From the NCBI RefSeq assembly GCF_014158035.1, contig NZ_JACFXW010000001.1:1922001-1986000 (forward strand): DNA of 64,000 bases. The letters run 5' to 3'. The DNA comes from Rhizobium sp. G21. Its GTDB lineage: Bacteria; Pseudomonadota; Alphaproteobacteria; Rhizobiales; Rhizobiaceae. Made by a program: the position numbers and the translations under genes. Numbering within the stretch: the first letter of the stretch is position 1; every line of letters starts with the position of its first letter. This document shows positions 38,799 through 52,651 of this stretch, piece by piece. The notes beneath the pieces are model-generated. The model did no database searches and was not told where the DNA came from. It worked only from the letters and a program-made list of their open reading frames with translations.

Positions 38799-38919
38799 CT
38801 CAGCTCTCCCGGTTCGGGCCGCCGCGAAGCGGCGTGACTGTCAAGATCTGCAACGAGGTCTCCATGACGGATTGGTCAGATATCGCGCTTCCACTAGCCT
38901 CAAAAGCTTTCGCCAGGCT

Positions 38920-40757
38920 TCATTGGCCCTTGGCCCACCAAATCGAGGGAAAGCCGGAGGAATAATGCGGCAATTCCTCGGGGCGCTCGAACTTGTCCCA
39001 ATAAGCGATGCGGCTGGTTCGCAGCGTATAGGACGGGACGATGTAATGATTGTGCAGGAGAACACGGTCGAGCGCTTTGACGGCGGCCACCTGGTTGTCG
39101 CGATCGGGCGCAAAGATGATCTTGCGGATCAGCGCGTCGATGGCGGGATTGGCGATGCCGGCATAGTTCTGCGTGCCCTCGGCGGCGGCGGCTTTCGAGC
39201 CCCAGTATTCGGCCTGTTCGGAGCCGGGATTGAGGCTCTGCGCCCAGCCCTGATACATCACGTCGAAATCGCGCTTGCGCCAGCGTTCGGTGAATTGCGA
39301 GGCGTCGACGGAGCGCACCGTGGCAGTGACGCCGATCTTTTTGAGATTGGCGGCGAAGGGCAACGCCACGCGCTCGATGATGTTGGAGCTGAGCAGGATC
39401 TCGAACTGAAAGGGTTTGCCGGTTCGGGCGTTGACCATGCGGCCGCCTTTCAGCTCCCAGCCGGCCTCTTTGAACAGACCGAGCGCCTTGCGCAGATTCT
39501 GCCTGAGCTTGCCTTCGTCGCCCGCGACAGGATTGGAATAGGGCGTGGTGAAGACGCTCGGCGGCACCTCGTCCTTGAGCGCTGTGAGAAGGTCGAGCTC
39601 CTTGCCCTGCGGCAGTCCCGACGAGGCCAGCTCCGAGCCGAAGAAATAGGAATTGATGCGGCTATACTGACCATAGAAGATCGTTCGCTTCAGCGTCTCG
39701 AAATCGAAAGCGTAGTTCAACGCCTCGCGGACCCGCGCATCCTGGAATTGCTCGCGACGAAGATTGGGGATGAAGCCGACCATCACGCCGGATGAGCGGT
39801 AGTCGTTGGGCAGCTCTTCTTTCTTGACCTTGCCCTGTTGCACGGCCGGGAAATCATAGGCGGTCGCCCAACGCTTGGCTTCGTTCTCGGCCCAGAAGTC
39901 GCTGTCGCCGCTGCGGAAGGCTTCGAATTCCACGTCGATATCGGCGTAATAGGTGTATTCGATCCTTTTGAAATTGTTGTAGCCGATATTCACCGGCAGG
40001 TCCTTGCCCCAATAATCGTCGCGAAGCTCGAAGGTCAGCGTCGAGCCGGGGAGATCGCCACGAGCTTGTAGGGGCCGGAGCCCATCACCGGCTCCAGCGT
40101 GGTGGCGGCGACGTTGCGCTTGACGCCGCGGGCGTCGGCTCCCTCCCACCAATGTTTCGGCACGATGGTCAACTGCCCGACGGTGGCGACGAGGTCGCGA
40201 TTGTTCTTTTCGTCGAAGGTGAACTTCACCTCGCGCTCGCCGGTCTTCTCGGCCTTGATCACATGCTGGTAATAGAACGCCTTGGCGGGATCGAATTCCT
40301 TCACCTTGTCGAAGGAGAAGATCACATCCTCGACGGTGATGAGCTTGCCGTCGGCCCAGGCAGCCTTGGGATGGAGACGATAAGAGACCGAGGAATAGTC
40401 CTCGGGATAGGAGACGCTTTCGGCGATCAGCCCATAGGTCGACAAGGGTTCGTCGAGCGAAGGCTTCATCAGGGTTTCATAGACCAGCGCCGCGGCCGGC
40501 AAAGCAAGGTTACCCTTGTTGGGGATCGGATTGAGCGAATCGAACACGCCGAATTCCGACATGCGCAGCACGCCCCGCTTGGGCGCGTCGGGATTCACGT
40601 AATCGAAGCGGCTGAAGCCCGGCTTGTATTTCAGCTCTCCCAGGCTGGAAACGCCGTTGGTCCAGAACCCTTCCTCGGCAGAGGCCGGCGCTGCGGCCAG
40701 CCCCGCAATCAGCGCGATGGCCGGGGTGAGTATTCCCAAACGTGCGAAAAAGCCCAT
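38920..40757 (-). pseudogene. yejA: Peptide ABC transporter substrate-binding protein YejA, frameshifted as sequenced
   Basis: Periplasmic solute-binding protein of the SBP_bac_5 family. A signal peptide is clear (residues 1-27, ending APASA-E). The N-terminal lobe includes the family segment AWADGKLITVEDVIFSFD. The frame breaks at the GGGG run 40048-40051: one extra base joins GSGPYKLVAISP to GSTLTFELRDDYWGKDLP in the second frame. Repaired length is 612 residues, as expected for YejA. It is the promoter-proximal gene of the yejA-yejB-yejE-(TA)-yejF operon, which imports oligopeptides and, in enterobacteria, microcin C. Confidence 0.85.
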
Positions 40758-40958
40758 GAAAAACGCCTGCTGTTCGATGTTCGAATCTTGCTTATTATCT
40801 TATGTGAAAAAATGATCGTGGCAAATTTGCCATTCCCGCGCGTCCTTTTCCCCGCAAATCGGCGCGACGGCCAATTTCAGCCAAGTTTGATGTATTCTGA
40901 TCCGCAAATCACCTGCCGGCTGCGGCGGTCGCTACGGCAAAGGAAGGATGCGTCATTG

Positions 40959-43665
<2,707 letters not shown>

Positions 43666-43689
43666 GCCCCTATATCACTCCCAATTATA

Positions 43690-43720
43690 AAAACCCCGCC
43701 AAGCCGTTGGCGGGTTTTTT
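43690..43720 (+). terminator. Intrinsic terminator after guaB
   Basis: The stem CCCGCCAA / TTGGCGGG around a GCCG loop (43694-43714) is preceded by an A tract and followed by six T. It sits 25 bp after the guaB stop. Confidence 0.88.
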
Positions 43721-43819
43721 CGCGCCTGCAATCGGATAAGGTTGAGTGAGGTAAACGCAATATATTCAGGTGGATAGTTTTGAACTGGTCTTGCTGGTTC
43801 AGAGATATCGAACAATACT

Positions 43820-43854
43820 CGTATGCAACTTAAATTAGATTTCATTTGCATACG
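43820..43854. promoter_or_regulatory. Inverted repeat just upstream of the RTX gene
   Basis: CGTATGCAA (43820-43828) and TTGCATACG (43846-43854) are perfect inverted copies 17 bp apart. The right arm ends 18 bp before the RTX start codon and just before its ribosome-binding site. It could be an operator or a hairpin in the leader RNA; no regulator gene is adjacent. Confidence 0.45.
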
Positions 43855-43872
43855 CTTGAGAGGAATACGCGA

Positions 43873-45641
43873 ATGGCTGTCACCAAAGGCTTCGTCACCC
43901 GTGGAGATGACACAGCAAACACATTGTTCTTCGACTATGTTATTCACGAAGACGAATCCGTAGACGTCTACAATATTATCTATGCCGGAGCCGGAAACGA
44001 CACGCTGTGGGGAAACACCGATCGCGAATACGGCGTAGGCGTTGCTCTATTTGGCGAGGATGGTGACGACGAAATCTGGGACGGCGATACGTCGGACACT
44101 CTGTCGGGGGACGTGGAAATGACACAATCTATTATGATGGAGGCGATGACGTAATCAATGGCGGCCAAGGTTATGACATCCTTGACCTCACATCGGTAAC
44201 CTCGAAAACTTCCGCCTTTAAGTTGGACAACTTGAATTTTAGCGGCATCGAGAAACTGGTGATTGATGAGGCTGTTTCCGTTTCTAATTTTGACCTAGAG
44301 ACCTTTAGAGAGATAGCGAGTCAGTCCTCAGATATTCCAAGCATACGTTTTAGAGAAGCGGCCGCAATCGACTATCTCAATCTCACGGGCAAGCCCAAGA
44401 ATTGGTATGTCTCCGGATCCAAATACGATGACGTTCTGGATTTTTCTAAAAATACTGTCCGCGTCTACCTTGATGGGGGAAGCGGAGACGATATCCTGAA
44501 AATCGGCGCAAGCGGCAACATTTCGGGTGACAGCGGAGATGATGCCATATTTGGCAGCGCTGGGAACAACCAGCTGAATGGCGACGTCGGAAACGACACT
44601 CTAATTGGCGGCGAGGGCAACGACCGCTTGGACGGCGGGGCAGGCAATGACAGGCTCAACGGCGGCGCCGGGAAGGATAAACTCATCGGCGCCGCGGGAA
44701 ATGACCTAATCTTCGGTGGTGACGGCGATGACCAGATTTATCTTGAGAGCGGAGTCAACACCGGATACGGCGGCGCAGGTGACGATTACATCTCCTACAG
44801 CGGCTCTGAGGCGCAACTTCTGAAAGGAGAGGCCGGAAATGACACTTTTCGGATCGGGTCGGCATCGAACAAGGTGGTGACAGTGTCAGGGGAGAGGGAA
44901 GCGACGTCCTGCTGGTGACTGGCCCGAACATCTCCAATCTGTCGCTGAGGGGGTCGAAATCCTTGATCTCAGCGAGACGTCTCGCCTAAAGGTTGATCCG
45001 ACTGCGTTTGAGACTATCGAAAAGTTTCGAGGTACGGATTTGCGAAAAATACTTGAGTTTTCGTCCGCCGCAGACTTCACTTGGCTCAAGGGTTTCTCAA
45101 AACCCGAAGATTGGAAAATCTTCGGCTCGGACGATTCCGACAAGATCGATATGACGAATGCGAGTGGATCGTATTGGACGATTGATGGCCGGAGCGGCGA
45201 CGATCTGATCATCGGCTCCTCAAGGTCTGTAGAATACACCTATTTGAACGGCGGCGCGGGGAATGACACCCTGATCGGAGGAGCGGGAAACGAAAACTTC
45301 GACGGCGGGGCTGGAAGCGACGTCATCAAGAGCAATGGCGGCATCGATACTTTGAGTTTAAAGTCAGGGGGTCAGACTTGATCGTATTGGAAAAAGGATT
45401 CGACGAGCTCCTTGTATACGACTTATCCACCCTTGGAAAAGAACAAGATAAAATCGATTTATCCGAATTTTCCATTGTCGAAGATTTCAAGGATTTGACT
45501 GAAAACCACGCTGTTGAATGGTTTAAAGATTCAACGCTCAAACATTTAGACAACACGACCATTGACTTGGGGAGAGATAGAGAATTGGTTTTAAAGGGAG
45601 TTGCTATAGAGGATCTGCAGGAGTCTCAGTTTATTTTCTGA
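43873..45641 (+). pseudogene. RTX (hemolysin-type calcium-binding) secreted protein, four frameshifts as sequenced
   Basis: Four frames join into one 590-residue protein rich in the calcium-binding nonapeptide GGxGxDxLx (e.g. GGEGNDRLDGGAGNDRL, NGGAGNDTLIGGAGNE). One base is missing at each of GGGGG 44106-44110, GGGG 44889-44892, near 44943, and GGGGG 45367-45371. Each repair restores a repeat or a family-like segment. There is no signal peptide; the C-terminal end LQESQFIF resembles a type I secretion signal. GC content is visibly lower than in neighbours. No type I exporter genes are in the window. Function (adhesin, surface layer or enzyme carrier) is unknown. Confidence 0.78.
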
Positions 45642-45819
45642 GCCACAAAGAGAATAATGAATGGGCATCGGGCGACCCAGGATCTGTCGCCCGATCGAGC
45701 CTGACATCCCCTGAGGCAACCGCCCATCGATATTGCGACAATTTAATTTGTGCAGCGCACATCGAATTTCCATATGCTCCAGGTAACGTCGCTGTCGTCG
45801 ACGACTGGAAGGACCGAGC

Positions 45820-46932
45820 ATGGAGAATGGACACGACAAGAAGATCCTGGTGCTGCAGGGCGGCGGCGCGCTCGGCGCGTATCAGGCGGGCGCCTATGAA
45901 GCGCTGCATGTCAGCGGCGTCAGGCCGGAATGGATCGCCGGCATTTCGATCGGGTCGATCAATTCCGCCATCATCACAGGCAGTCCGGTGGAGAAGCGCG
46001 TCGAGCATCTCAGGCAGTTCTGGGAAAAAGTCTCCTCCGGCCCGTCCGCCCTGCCCTTCATGCTCGACCAACCGGCGCGCAAATGGTTCAACGAATATTC
46101 AGCCGCGCTCAATGCGCTGACGGGCGTCAACGGCTTCTATCTGCCGCAGGCTTTTCTGCCTTTGCAATACCTGACCAAGCCCGAGGCGCGGATCAGTCTC
46201 TACGACACGACGCCGTTGATCGACACGCTCGATGAGCTCGTGGATTTCGACCTGATCAACCGCCGCAAGGTCCGGCTGTCGGTGGGGGCGGTCAATGTGG
46301 TCAACGGCAACTTCGCCTATTTCGACAATTTCCAGGACAGGATCACCGCCCGCCACATCGCCGCTTCCGGCGCGCTGCCGCCGGGATTTCCGCCCGTGGA
46401 GATCGACGGCAATTTCTATTGGGACGGCGGGCTGGTGTCCAACACGCCGCTGCAATGGGTGATGGACCAGCGCAAGACATCCGACGATCTCTGCATCTTC
46501 CAGGTCGACCTGTTTTCGGCGCGCGGCCGCATGCCGCAGGATATTTCCGACGTGCTGGCGCGCGAGAAGGAAATCCGCTTTTCGAGCCGCACGCGCATGA
46601 ACACCAACGAGGCGGCCCGTAACGAGCGGATCGACAAGGCCATCCGCCGGCTGCTCAAGAAGCTGCCCGCCGACCTCGCCGACGACCCCGACGTCAAATT
46701 CCTGCGCCGCCAGGAGGATATGGGCGCGGTGACCGTCGTGCACCTGATCTACCGGCGCAAGGCCTATGAGACCCATTCCATGGACAACGAGTTCTCGCGG
46801 CTGACCATGGAGGAGCATTGGAAGGCGGGCTATGACGACGTCATGGAAACGCTGTCCTGCGAGAGCTGGAGACATCGTCAAATTCCCCAAGATGGCTTCG
46901 TCGCCATCGATCACTGGAAGAGCTGGGCGTAA
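45820..46932 (+). CDS. Patatin-like phospholipase
   Basis: 370-residue patatin-fold acyl hydrolase. The oxyanion hole [14 protein letters not shown], the nucleophile motif GISIGS and the catalytic Asp in YWDGGL are all present; residues about 240-340 form a further C-terminal domain (DUF3734-like). It is 26 bp upstream of 3-hydroxybutyrate dehydrogenase, the same pairing seen in rhizobia, which suggests a role in lipid or polyhydroxybutyrate breakdown; that link is inferred from context. Start ATG 45820. Confidence 0.88.
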   Translation: MENGHDKKILVLQGGGALGAYQAGAYEALHVSGVRPEWIAGISIGSINSAIITGSPVEKRVEHLRQFWEKVSSGPSALPFMLDQPARKWFNEYSAALNALTGVNGFYLPQAFLPLQYLTKPEARISLYDTTPLIDTLDELVDFDLINRRKVRLSVGAVNVVNGNFAYFDNFQDRITARHIAASGALPPGFPPVEIDGNFYWDGGLVSNTPLQWVMDQRKTSDDLCIFQVDLFSARGRMPQDISDVLAREKEIRFSSRTRMNTNEAARNERIDKAIRRLLKKLPADLADDPDVKFLRRQEDMGAVTVVHLIYRRKAYETHSMDNEFSRLTMEEHWKAGYDDVMETLSCESWRHRQIPQDGFVAIDHWKSWA

Positions 46933-46958
46933 CGCGCCGCAAGCATGAGGAGAAAGCC

Positions 46959-47741
46959 ATGACACTGAAGGACAAAGTCGCCATCGTCACCGGCGCCGCC
47001 AGCGGCCTCGGCTACGGCATCGCCAAGCGCTATGTCGAGGAAGGCGCGCGCGTCGCCATCGCCGATCTCAAGATTGACGCCGCCAACGCCGCCGCCGCGG
47101 AACTCACCAAACTGGGCCCCGGCGAAGCCATCGGCGTGGAGATGGACGTGACCAATGAGGACGCGGTCAATGCCGGCGTCGCCAAGGTCGCCGAGACCTG
47201 GGGCCGCGTCGACATCCTCGTCTCCAACGCCGGCATCCAGATCGTCCACAAGATCGAGGAGTTCCCCTTCGCCGACTGGAAGAAGATGCTCGCCATCCAT
47301 CTCGACGGCGCCTTCCTCACCACCAAGGCCTGCATTCCGCTGATGCAGAAGCAGGGCGGCGGCGCGATCATCTATATGGGCTCGGTGCATTCCAAGGAGG
47401 CCTCGCCGCTGAAGGCCGCCTATGTGACAGCCAAGCACGGGCTGCTCGGCCTCGCCCGCTCGGTCGCCAAGGAAGGCGGCCCCTTCAAGATCCGCTCCAA
47501 CGTCATCTGCCCGGGCTTCGTGCGCACGCCGCTGGTCGAGAAGCAGATCCCGGAACAGGCCAAGACGCTGGGCATTTCCGAGGAGGAGGTGGTCAAGAAG
47601 GTGATGCTGGGCCAGACGGTCGACGGCGAATTCACCACGATCGAGGACGTCGCCGAAGTCGCGCTGTTCTTCGCCGGCTTCGAGACCAATGCGCTGACCG
47701 GCCAGTCGGTCATCGTCAGCCATGGCTGGCATATCGAATAA
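46959..47741 (+). CDS. bdhA: 3-hydroxybutyrate dehydrogenase
   Basis: Classical short-chain dehydrogenase of 260 residues that interconverts 3-hydroxybutyrate and acetoacetate with NAD. It has [20 protein letters not shown], and a Ser-Tyr-Lys triad (MGSVHSKEA and YVTAKHG). The ending GWHIE and the [18 protein letters not shown] region match BdhA rather than general SDRs. In the polyhydroxybutyrate cycle this is the step after depolymerisation. A ribosome-binding site (AGGAG) precedes ATG 46959. Confidence 0.92.
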   Translation: MTLKDKVAIVTGAASGLGYGIAKRYVEEGARVAIADLKIDAANAAAAELTKLGPGEAIGVEMDVTNEDAVNAGVAKVAETWGRVDILVSNAGIQIVHKIEEFPFADWKKMLAIHLDGAFLTTKACIPLMQKQGGGAIIYMGSVHSKEASPLKAAYVTAKHGLLGLARSVAKEGGPFKIRSNVICPGFVRTPLVEKQIPEQAKTLGISEEEVVKKVMLGQTVDGEFTTIEDVAEVALFFAGFETNALTGQSVIVSHGWHIE

Positions 47742-47878
47742 CCAGTTGAAACAAGCCGGGCGCCCGTCCGGTTCCATCACATTGTTTTGACGAGAGCGTC
47801 GGCATTCTTCGGCGCTTTCGCCTCGATTTTCGCGCCTTGTCCGGGTCATTGTCGCCTTCAGCCATGAAGGAGGCCGCC

Positions 47879-48757
47879 ATGGACAAGCCGAAAATCACCC
47901 AGGCGATGATCGACGCCTATGACGAATACACCCATCTGACGCTCGACCGGCGCGATTTCATGCGCAAGCTGCAGCTGTTGGCGGGCTCCGCCGGCGCGGC
48001 CGCCGCCATTGCCCCGCTGATCGGAGCGAGCGCCGCACAGGCGGAAATCATCGCTCCCGACGACGACCGGCTGGAAACCGCCACGACCACCTATCGCGGC
48101 GCGCCCGGCGAAATCTCGGCCTATATCGCCGCGCCCAAGGACAGGCCGGGCAAACTGCCGACCGTGATCGTGATCCACGAAAATCGCGGTCTCAACGATC
48201 ATATCAGGGATGTGACCCGGCGGATGGCGCTCGAAGGCTTCCTGGCGATCGCGCCCGACCTCCTGTCGCCGTCGGGCGGCACGCCCGCCAACGAGGATCA
48301 GGCGCGGGAGGACATTTCCAAGCTCGACCAGCCGATGACCACGTCAAACCTGATGGCGGCCATGGCGTTTCTGAAGACGCATCCGCGCTCCACCGGCGCG
48401 ATCGGCGCTGTCGGCTTCTGCTGGGGCGGCAAGCAGGTCAATCTCCTCGCCGCCGCCGCGCCTGAACTCAAAGCCGCCGTCGCCTATTACGGCGCGCAGC
48501 AGCCGCCGGTCGAGGATGTGCCGAAAATCAAGGCGGCGCTTCTCTTGCATTACGCCGGCCTCGACGACCGCATCAACAAGGGCATCGACGCCTTTAAGCA
48601 GGCGCTGGACGCCGACAAGAAGGATTTTCAGATCTTCATCTATGACGGCGTCAACCACGCCTTCAACAACGACACGTCGGCGGCGCGCTACGACAAGAAG
48701 GCCGCCGATCTCGCCTGGTCGCGCACCGTCGAATTCCTGAAGCAGAAACTGGTCTGA
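47879..48757 (+). CDS. Dienelactone hydrolase family protein with Tat-like signal
   Basis: 292-residue alpha/beta hydrolase. An unusual N-terminal stretch LDRRDFMRKLQLLAGSAG resembles a twin-arginine signal placed about 22 residues in, ending ASAAQA. The hydrolase part has the cysteine nucleophile motif GFCWGG and the late His in NHAFNND; an Asp lies in AGLDDR. The export would put it in the periplasm, unlike cytosolic catechol-pathway enzymes; the substrate is unknown. ATG 47879 has an AAGGAGG site. It is 137 bp after bdhA. Confidence 0.87.
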   Translation: MDKPKITQAMIDAYDEYTHLTLDRRDFMRKLQLLAGSAGAAAAIAPLIGASAAQAEIIAPDDDRLETATTTYRGAPGEISAYIAAPKDRPGKLPTVIVIHENRGLNDHIRDVTRRMALEGFLAIAPDLLSPSGGTPANEDQAREDISKLDQPMTTSNLMAAMAFLKTHPRSTGAIGAVGFCWGGKQVNLLAAAAPELKAAVAYYGAQQPPVEDVPKIKAALLLHYAGLDDRINKGIDAFKQALDADKKDFQIFIYDGVNHAFNNDTSAARYDKKAADLAWSRTVEFLKQKLV

Positions 48758-48762
48758 GGCCG

Positions 48763-48999
48763 TCAGCCGCGGCGAATGAGGAAGACATGCCCTTGTTCGC
48801 CGCGCTCCTGGGCAATCAGCGTATGACCGTCCTCACGGCAGAAATGCGGAATGTCCAGCCCCGCCAAAGGATCGGTCGTCAGGACGCGCAGCAGCGCGCC
48901 GCTTGACAGCGAGGCCATCGCCTTTCGCGATTTCAACACCGGCAAAGGGCATTTCAGACCCTTGAGATCGAGCACGAGATCGGGCTCGCCCGGAAGCAT
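48763..48999 (-). CDS. TusA/SirA-like sulfur carrier protein
   Basis: 78-residue protein with the family motif LKGLKCPLPVLK, where the Cys of CPxP is the persulfide carrier. TusA-like proteins relay sulfur for tRNA thiolation or molybdenum cofactor maturation; the exact path here is unknown. The ATG at 48999 overlaps the expected stop of the L,D-transpeptidase gene (TGATG), so the two genes are coupled. A GTG one codon earlier is possible. Confidence 0.88.
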   Translation of the reverse strand: MLPGEPDLVLDLKGLKCPLPVLKSRKAMASLSSGALLRVLTTDPLAGLDIPHFCREDGHTLIAQERGEQGHVFLIRRG

Positions 49000-50511
49000 C
49001 ACCAGACTTTCCAGAACGGCTTTTTCTGCTCGGGCGCGGGGGCGGTCTGCAAGGGCGCCGTGGGCTGTTCCGCAGAGGCGAGCTGTCCGGCCGGCGTCGC
49101 AGGCTTGGGAGCGACGACGGGGACTTGGCCGTCGCCGCTCTGGCGGCTTTTTCAGCCGGCGCAGACGCTGTTGCGGCCTGCGGCATGGCGGCGGCGGGAT
49201 CGGCGCTGGCCTGCTGTGTCGGCGCGCTTTGCGGCGGCTTGCGGCGGAAGAAGGACCAGACGGACGTGTCGTCCTGCGCAGCCGGCTGAGCGGCGGCCTG
49301 CATGACCGGCTTGATCGGATTGGGCTCGGGGATCGGCGCCTTGACGCGTCCCTGGGCCTTGGCCAGCCGTTCCTCTTCCTTGCGCTTGGCGTCCGCAGCC
49401 TTCTTGCGCGCTTCGAGTTCGGCGACCGAGATATACTCGACCTTCGGCGGCTCGTTGTTCTTGATCGCCTCGACCTTGGCGTAAGCCGCCGAATAGCTGG
49501 TGACGGTGTCCGAGGTCGGCGTCAGCTTGGCGGAGGGATCGACGAGCACATATTCGGCGTCGTTCGGAATGTTCTTCTTTTGCCCATCCGCCGCTCGAGG
49601 CGTTCCTGCGCCTTGCGATCGAATTCGGCCACGTCCTTCCAGTCGTTCGGACCCCACTTGGCCGAGGCCTTGGCGAATTCGGTCTGGTAGGTCTTGTCAT
49701 AGGAGGCGTAGGCGCTCAGCAGCGCCTGCGGCGTGGAATCGGCCGGGCACTTGCCCGCGGCGCTGAAACGACCGCCGGTCTGGTTGAAGACATATTTCTT
49801 CTCGCAGACCTCGACTTCCGGGGGCCGCTTGGTGATCTCGAAATAGTCGTAGCCGGTCTTCAGGTTCTGCCAGAACGGAAAATGCTCTGACGAACGGTGC
49901 TTGGCCATGTTGTCGGCCGTCATGCGGAAGGGGAAAGCCTGGATCTGAAACGCCTTCTGCCCGCCGCGGAAGGAGTCGCGCGCGAAAGCGTAGATCTGTA
50001 ACACGGCGGCGTCCGACATCGAATAGCAGCCAGACGACGAGCAGGCGCCGTGCACCATCAGATTGCTTCCAGAGCGTCCATAGGCGCGATCATATTTGTT
50101 GGGATAGCCGATGTTGAACGACAGGTAATAGCTGGAATTCGGGTTCATCTGGCCGGGCGCGACGGTATAGAAGCCCTCCGGCGCCTGGCGGTCGCCTTCC
50201 TTCTTCTTCGGCCCCAGCTGGCCCGACCAGGCGCAGATCGGATAGCTGGCCACGAGCTGGTAGCGGTTGTTCACATCCGCCTTCCAGATCTCCATCACCT
50301 CTTCTTCCTTGAAGATGCGCATCATGATCGGGGAGGAGGTGGAAATGTTCAGCTTGCGGAGCTTCTGCTGCATCTTGGCCGGCAGAGGATGTTCGACGCG
50401 ATTGTTGACCGCGACGATTTCGAGCGTGTCCTGGGTGCAACCAGCCAACGCTCCGAGAGCGAGAACCATCGCCAAACCCATGCCGATACGCTTTGCAACC
50501 ATGTCCGCCAT
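48999..50511 (-). CDS. YafK-type L,D-transpeptidase lipoprotein, C-terminal part frameshifted as sequenced
   Basis: A lipoprotein signal (MVAKRIGMGLAMVLALGALAGC, lipobox LAGC) is followed by a YkuD domain with the catalytic His and Cys in MVHGACSSSGCYSM. The first frame holds the whole enzyme domain and ends at 49522. One extra G in the GGG run 49583-49585 (minus strand) continues as QKKNIPNDAEYVLVDP, and one further base near 49148-49152 (a TTTTT run) leads to the end APEQKKPFWKVW, with a stop overlapping tusA. Repaired length is about 504 residues with a Pro/Ala-rich tail. It makes 3-3 cross-links or anchors proteins to peptidoglycan. Confidence 0.82.
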
Positions 50512-50699
50512 CACATAAAGGGCCCCTGAGCAGGCCGGGAATCACGTCAGCTACGCCTTATAGAGCAGAAACCGTTAACGGAATATTCACATCCCGTTAA
50601 TCATATCAAAGCCCTAGCTCTGATACGGGCGCGCTTTCGGCGACGCGGCAAGAGAGCGGCGCGAATATGGCCGAGTTTTGGCGACGAAGCGCGAAAAGC

Positions 50700-51647
50700 T
50701 TACAGATTACGTCCCATTTCGAGAAATTTCTGCCGGCGCTCGGCGCGCAGATCATTTTTCTGCGCCAGTTCCGTCAGAGCCGAAGCGATCACGTCGCCGG
50801 TGGCGGCGATGACGCGCTCCGGATCGCGATGGGCGCCGCCTACCGGCTCCGGGATGATTCCATCGATGACGCCGAGCGCTTTCAGGTCCTCGGCGGTGAT
50901 CTTCATGTTGGAGGCGGCTTCCTTGGCGCGGGCGGAATCGCGCCAGAGAATGGAGGCCGCGCCTTCCGGCGAGATCACCGAATAGATCGCATGTTCGAGC
51001 ATGTAGACGCGATTGCCGGTGGCGATGGCGATGGCGCCGCCCGAGCCGCCTTCTCCGATCACAACCGAGACGATCGGCACGCGCGCGTTCAGGCATGTTT
51101 CGGTGGAGCGGGCGATGGCTTCGGCCTGGCCGCGCTCTTCCGCGCCGACGCCGGGATAGGCGCCCGCGGTGTCGACCAGCGTCACGATCGGCATATTGAA
51201 CCGGTCGGCGAGCTCCATGATGCGGATCGCCTTGCGATAGCCTTCGGGTCGCGCCGAGCCGAAATTGTGTTTGAGGCGCGATTTGGTGTCGCTGCCTTTT
51301 TCCTGGCCGATCAGCGCCACCGGCTGGCCGCGGAAGCGTGCGAAGCCGGCCTGGATGGCGTCGTCATTGGCGAATTTGCGGTCGCCGGCCAGCGGCGTGA
51401 ATTCGGTGAACAGCGCCTTCTGATATTCGACGAAATGCGGCCGCTGCGGATGGCGCGCAACCTGGGTCTTCTGCCACGGCGTCAGCTTGGAATAGATGTC
51501 GGCCATGGCGTCGCGGGCGCGGGCTTCCAGCCGTCCGATCTCTTCCGACGTGTCGATGCTCTCGTTCTCGGTCGCGATATTCTTGAGTTCGAGAATCTTG
51601 CCTTCGAGATCGGAGATCGGTTTTTCGAAATCGAGATAATTGTACAT
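50700..51647 (-). CDS. accA: Acetyl-CoA carboxylase carboxyltransferase subunit alpha
   Basis: Transfers the carboxyl group from biotin to acetyl-CoA, the first committed step of fatty-acid synthesis, as a complex with AccD. The 315-residue product starts [18 protein letters not shown] and has the carboxyltransferase segments [36 protein letters not shown] and [15 protein letters not shown]. Length is standard. It sits 52 bp downstream of xerD on the same strand, an order conserved in Hyphomicrobiales. Confidence 0.97.
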   Translation of the reverse strand: MYNYLDFEKPISDLEGKILELKNIATENESIDTSEEIGRLEARARDAMADIYSKLTPWQKTQVARHPQRPHFVEYQKALFTEFTPLAGDRKFANDDAIQAGFARFRGQPVALIGQEKGSDTKSRLKHNFGSARPEGYRKAIRIMELADRFNMPIVTLVDTAGAYPGVGAEERGQAEAIARSTETCLNARVPIVSVVIGEGGSGGAIAIATGNRVYMLEHAIYSVISPEGAASILWRDSARAKEAASNMKITAEDLKALGVIDGIIPEPVGGAHRDPERVIAATGDVIASALTELAQKNDLRAERRQKFLEMGRNL

Positions 51648-51699
51648 CAGCTTCCGTTCCGGCTTTCCAGTTCAGCGTCTGGCCGTGGGTTTTGCGGGT

Positions 51700-52641
51700 C
51701 TAATCCCTGTTTTTGGCCTGTTTGGCAAGAGGGTGATGCGTTTCCACCAGTTCCCTGAGCTTTTCATCCAATACATGGGTATAGATTTGTGTCGTGGAAA
51801 TGTCGGAATGTCCCAACAGTTCCTGAACCACGCGGAGATCCGCGCCATGGGCGAGCAGATGGCTGGCGAAGGCGTGGCGGATCACATGCGGCGACAGTCT
51901 GTCGACCGAGATGCCGGCGCGGGCGCCGAGCGCCTTGAGATCGCGCGCGAAGACCTGGCGGGCGAGATGACCCGAAGCGCTGTCGGCGGGAAACAGGAAG
52001 TCGAACTCGCGGTCGCCATGGATGCGCCGGAGCTCCTCTCCGAAGGCCGCCAGCGCCGCGATCGCCGCCCGGGTCAGCGGAACCAGCCGATCCTTGTTTC
52101 CTTTGCCCTTGATGATCAGGAAGCGCTCTTCCTCGGCCAGCACGCGGGCCGGCAGCGAGACGAGTTCGCTGACGCGCATGCCGGTGGCGTAGCAGAGTTC
52201 GACGAGCGCGAGCAGCCTGAGACGGTCGAGCCTGCCCGGCCCTTCCGCCTTCGCCTCTTCGGCGGCCAGCGCCAAGAGCTTGTTGACCTCGTTCTCGCTC
52301 AGCGTCTTGGGAAGGGCGCGACCTTTCTTTGGAGCGTCGAGAATGCCGGTCGGGTCGTCGCCGCGCAGATTTTCGGCATAGAGGAACTTATAGAACTGAC
52401 GGATGGCCGACAGCCGGCGCGCCTGTGAGGAGGCCTTGTAGCCCTCCTGGGTCATATGGGAGAGAAAGGCCTTCAGATCGTCCGAACTCGCCGTCAACAA
52501 AGTGGCGCCGCGCGTTTTCAGGAAAGCGCGGACTTCGTCGAGGTCCTTCTCATAGGAGACGAGCGTGTTGTGCGCCGCGCCGCGCTCGGCGCTCATCATC
52601 TCCAGAAAGGCTTCCGCATGCGCCGCGGAAAGATCGTTCAT
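51700..52641 (-). CDS. xerD: Tyrosine recombinase XerD
   Basis: Resolves chromosome dimers at dif together with XerC. The 313-residue product has an N-terminal SAM-like core-binding domain (about 1-95) and the catalytic domain with Arg in ATGMRVSEL, Lys in KGKGNKDRLVPL, His-x-x-Arg in SPHVIRHAFASHLL, His in LLGHSDISTT and the nucleophile Tyr in QIYTHV. The chromosomal context next to accA and aroK supports XerD rather than an integrase. Confidence 0.94.
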   Translation of the reverse strand: MNDLSAAHAEAFLEMMSAERGAAHNTLVSYEKDLDEVRAFLKTRGATLLTASSDDLKAFLSHMTQEGYKASSQARRLSAIRQFYKFLYAENLRGDDPTGILDAPKKGRALPKTLSENEVNKLLALAAEEAKAEGPGRLDRLRLLALVELCYATGMRVSELVSLPARVLAEEERFLIIKGKGNKDRLVPLTRAAIAALAAFGEELRRIHGDREFDFLFPADSASGHLARQVFARDLKALGARAGISVDRLSPHVIRHAFASHLLAHGADLRVVQELLGHSDISTTQIYTHVLDEKLRELVETHHPLAKQAKNRD

Positions 52642-52651
52642 GACTTTTCCC

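Noticed and set aside
51700..52641. The tyrosine recombinase as the integrase of a genomic island
   Set aside because: Its sequence and its place beside accA and aroK fit housekeeping XerD; no tRNA or att repeat is seen.
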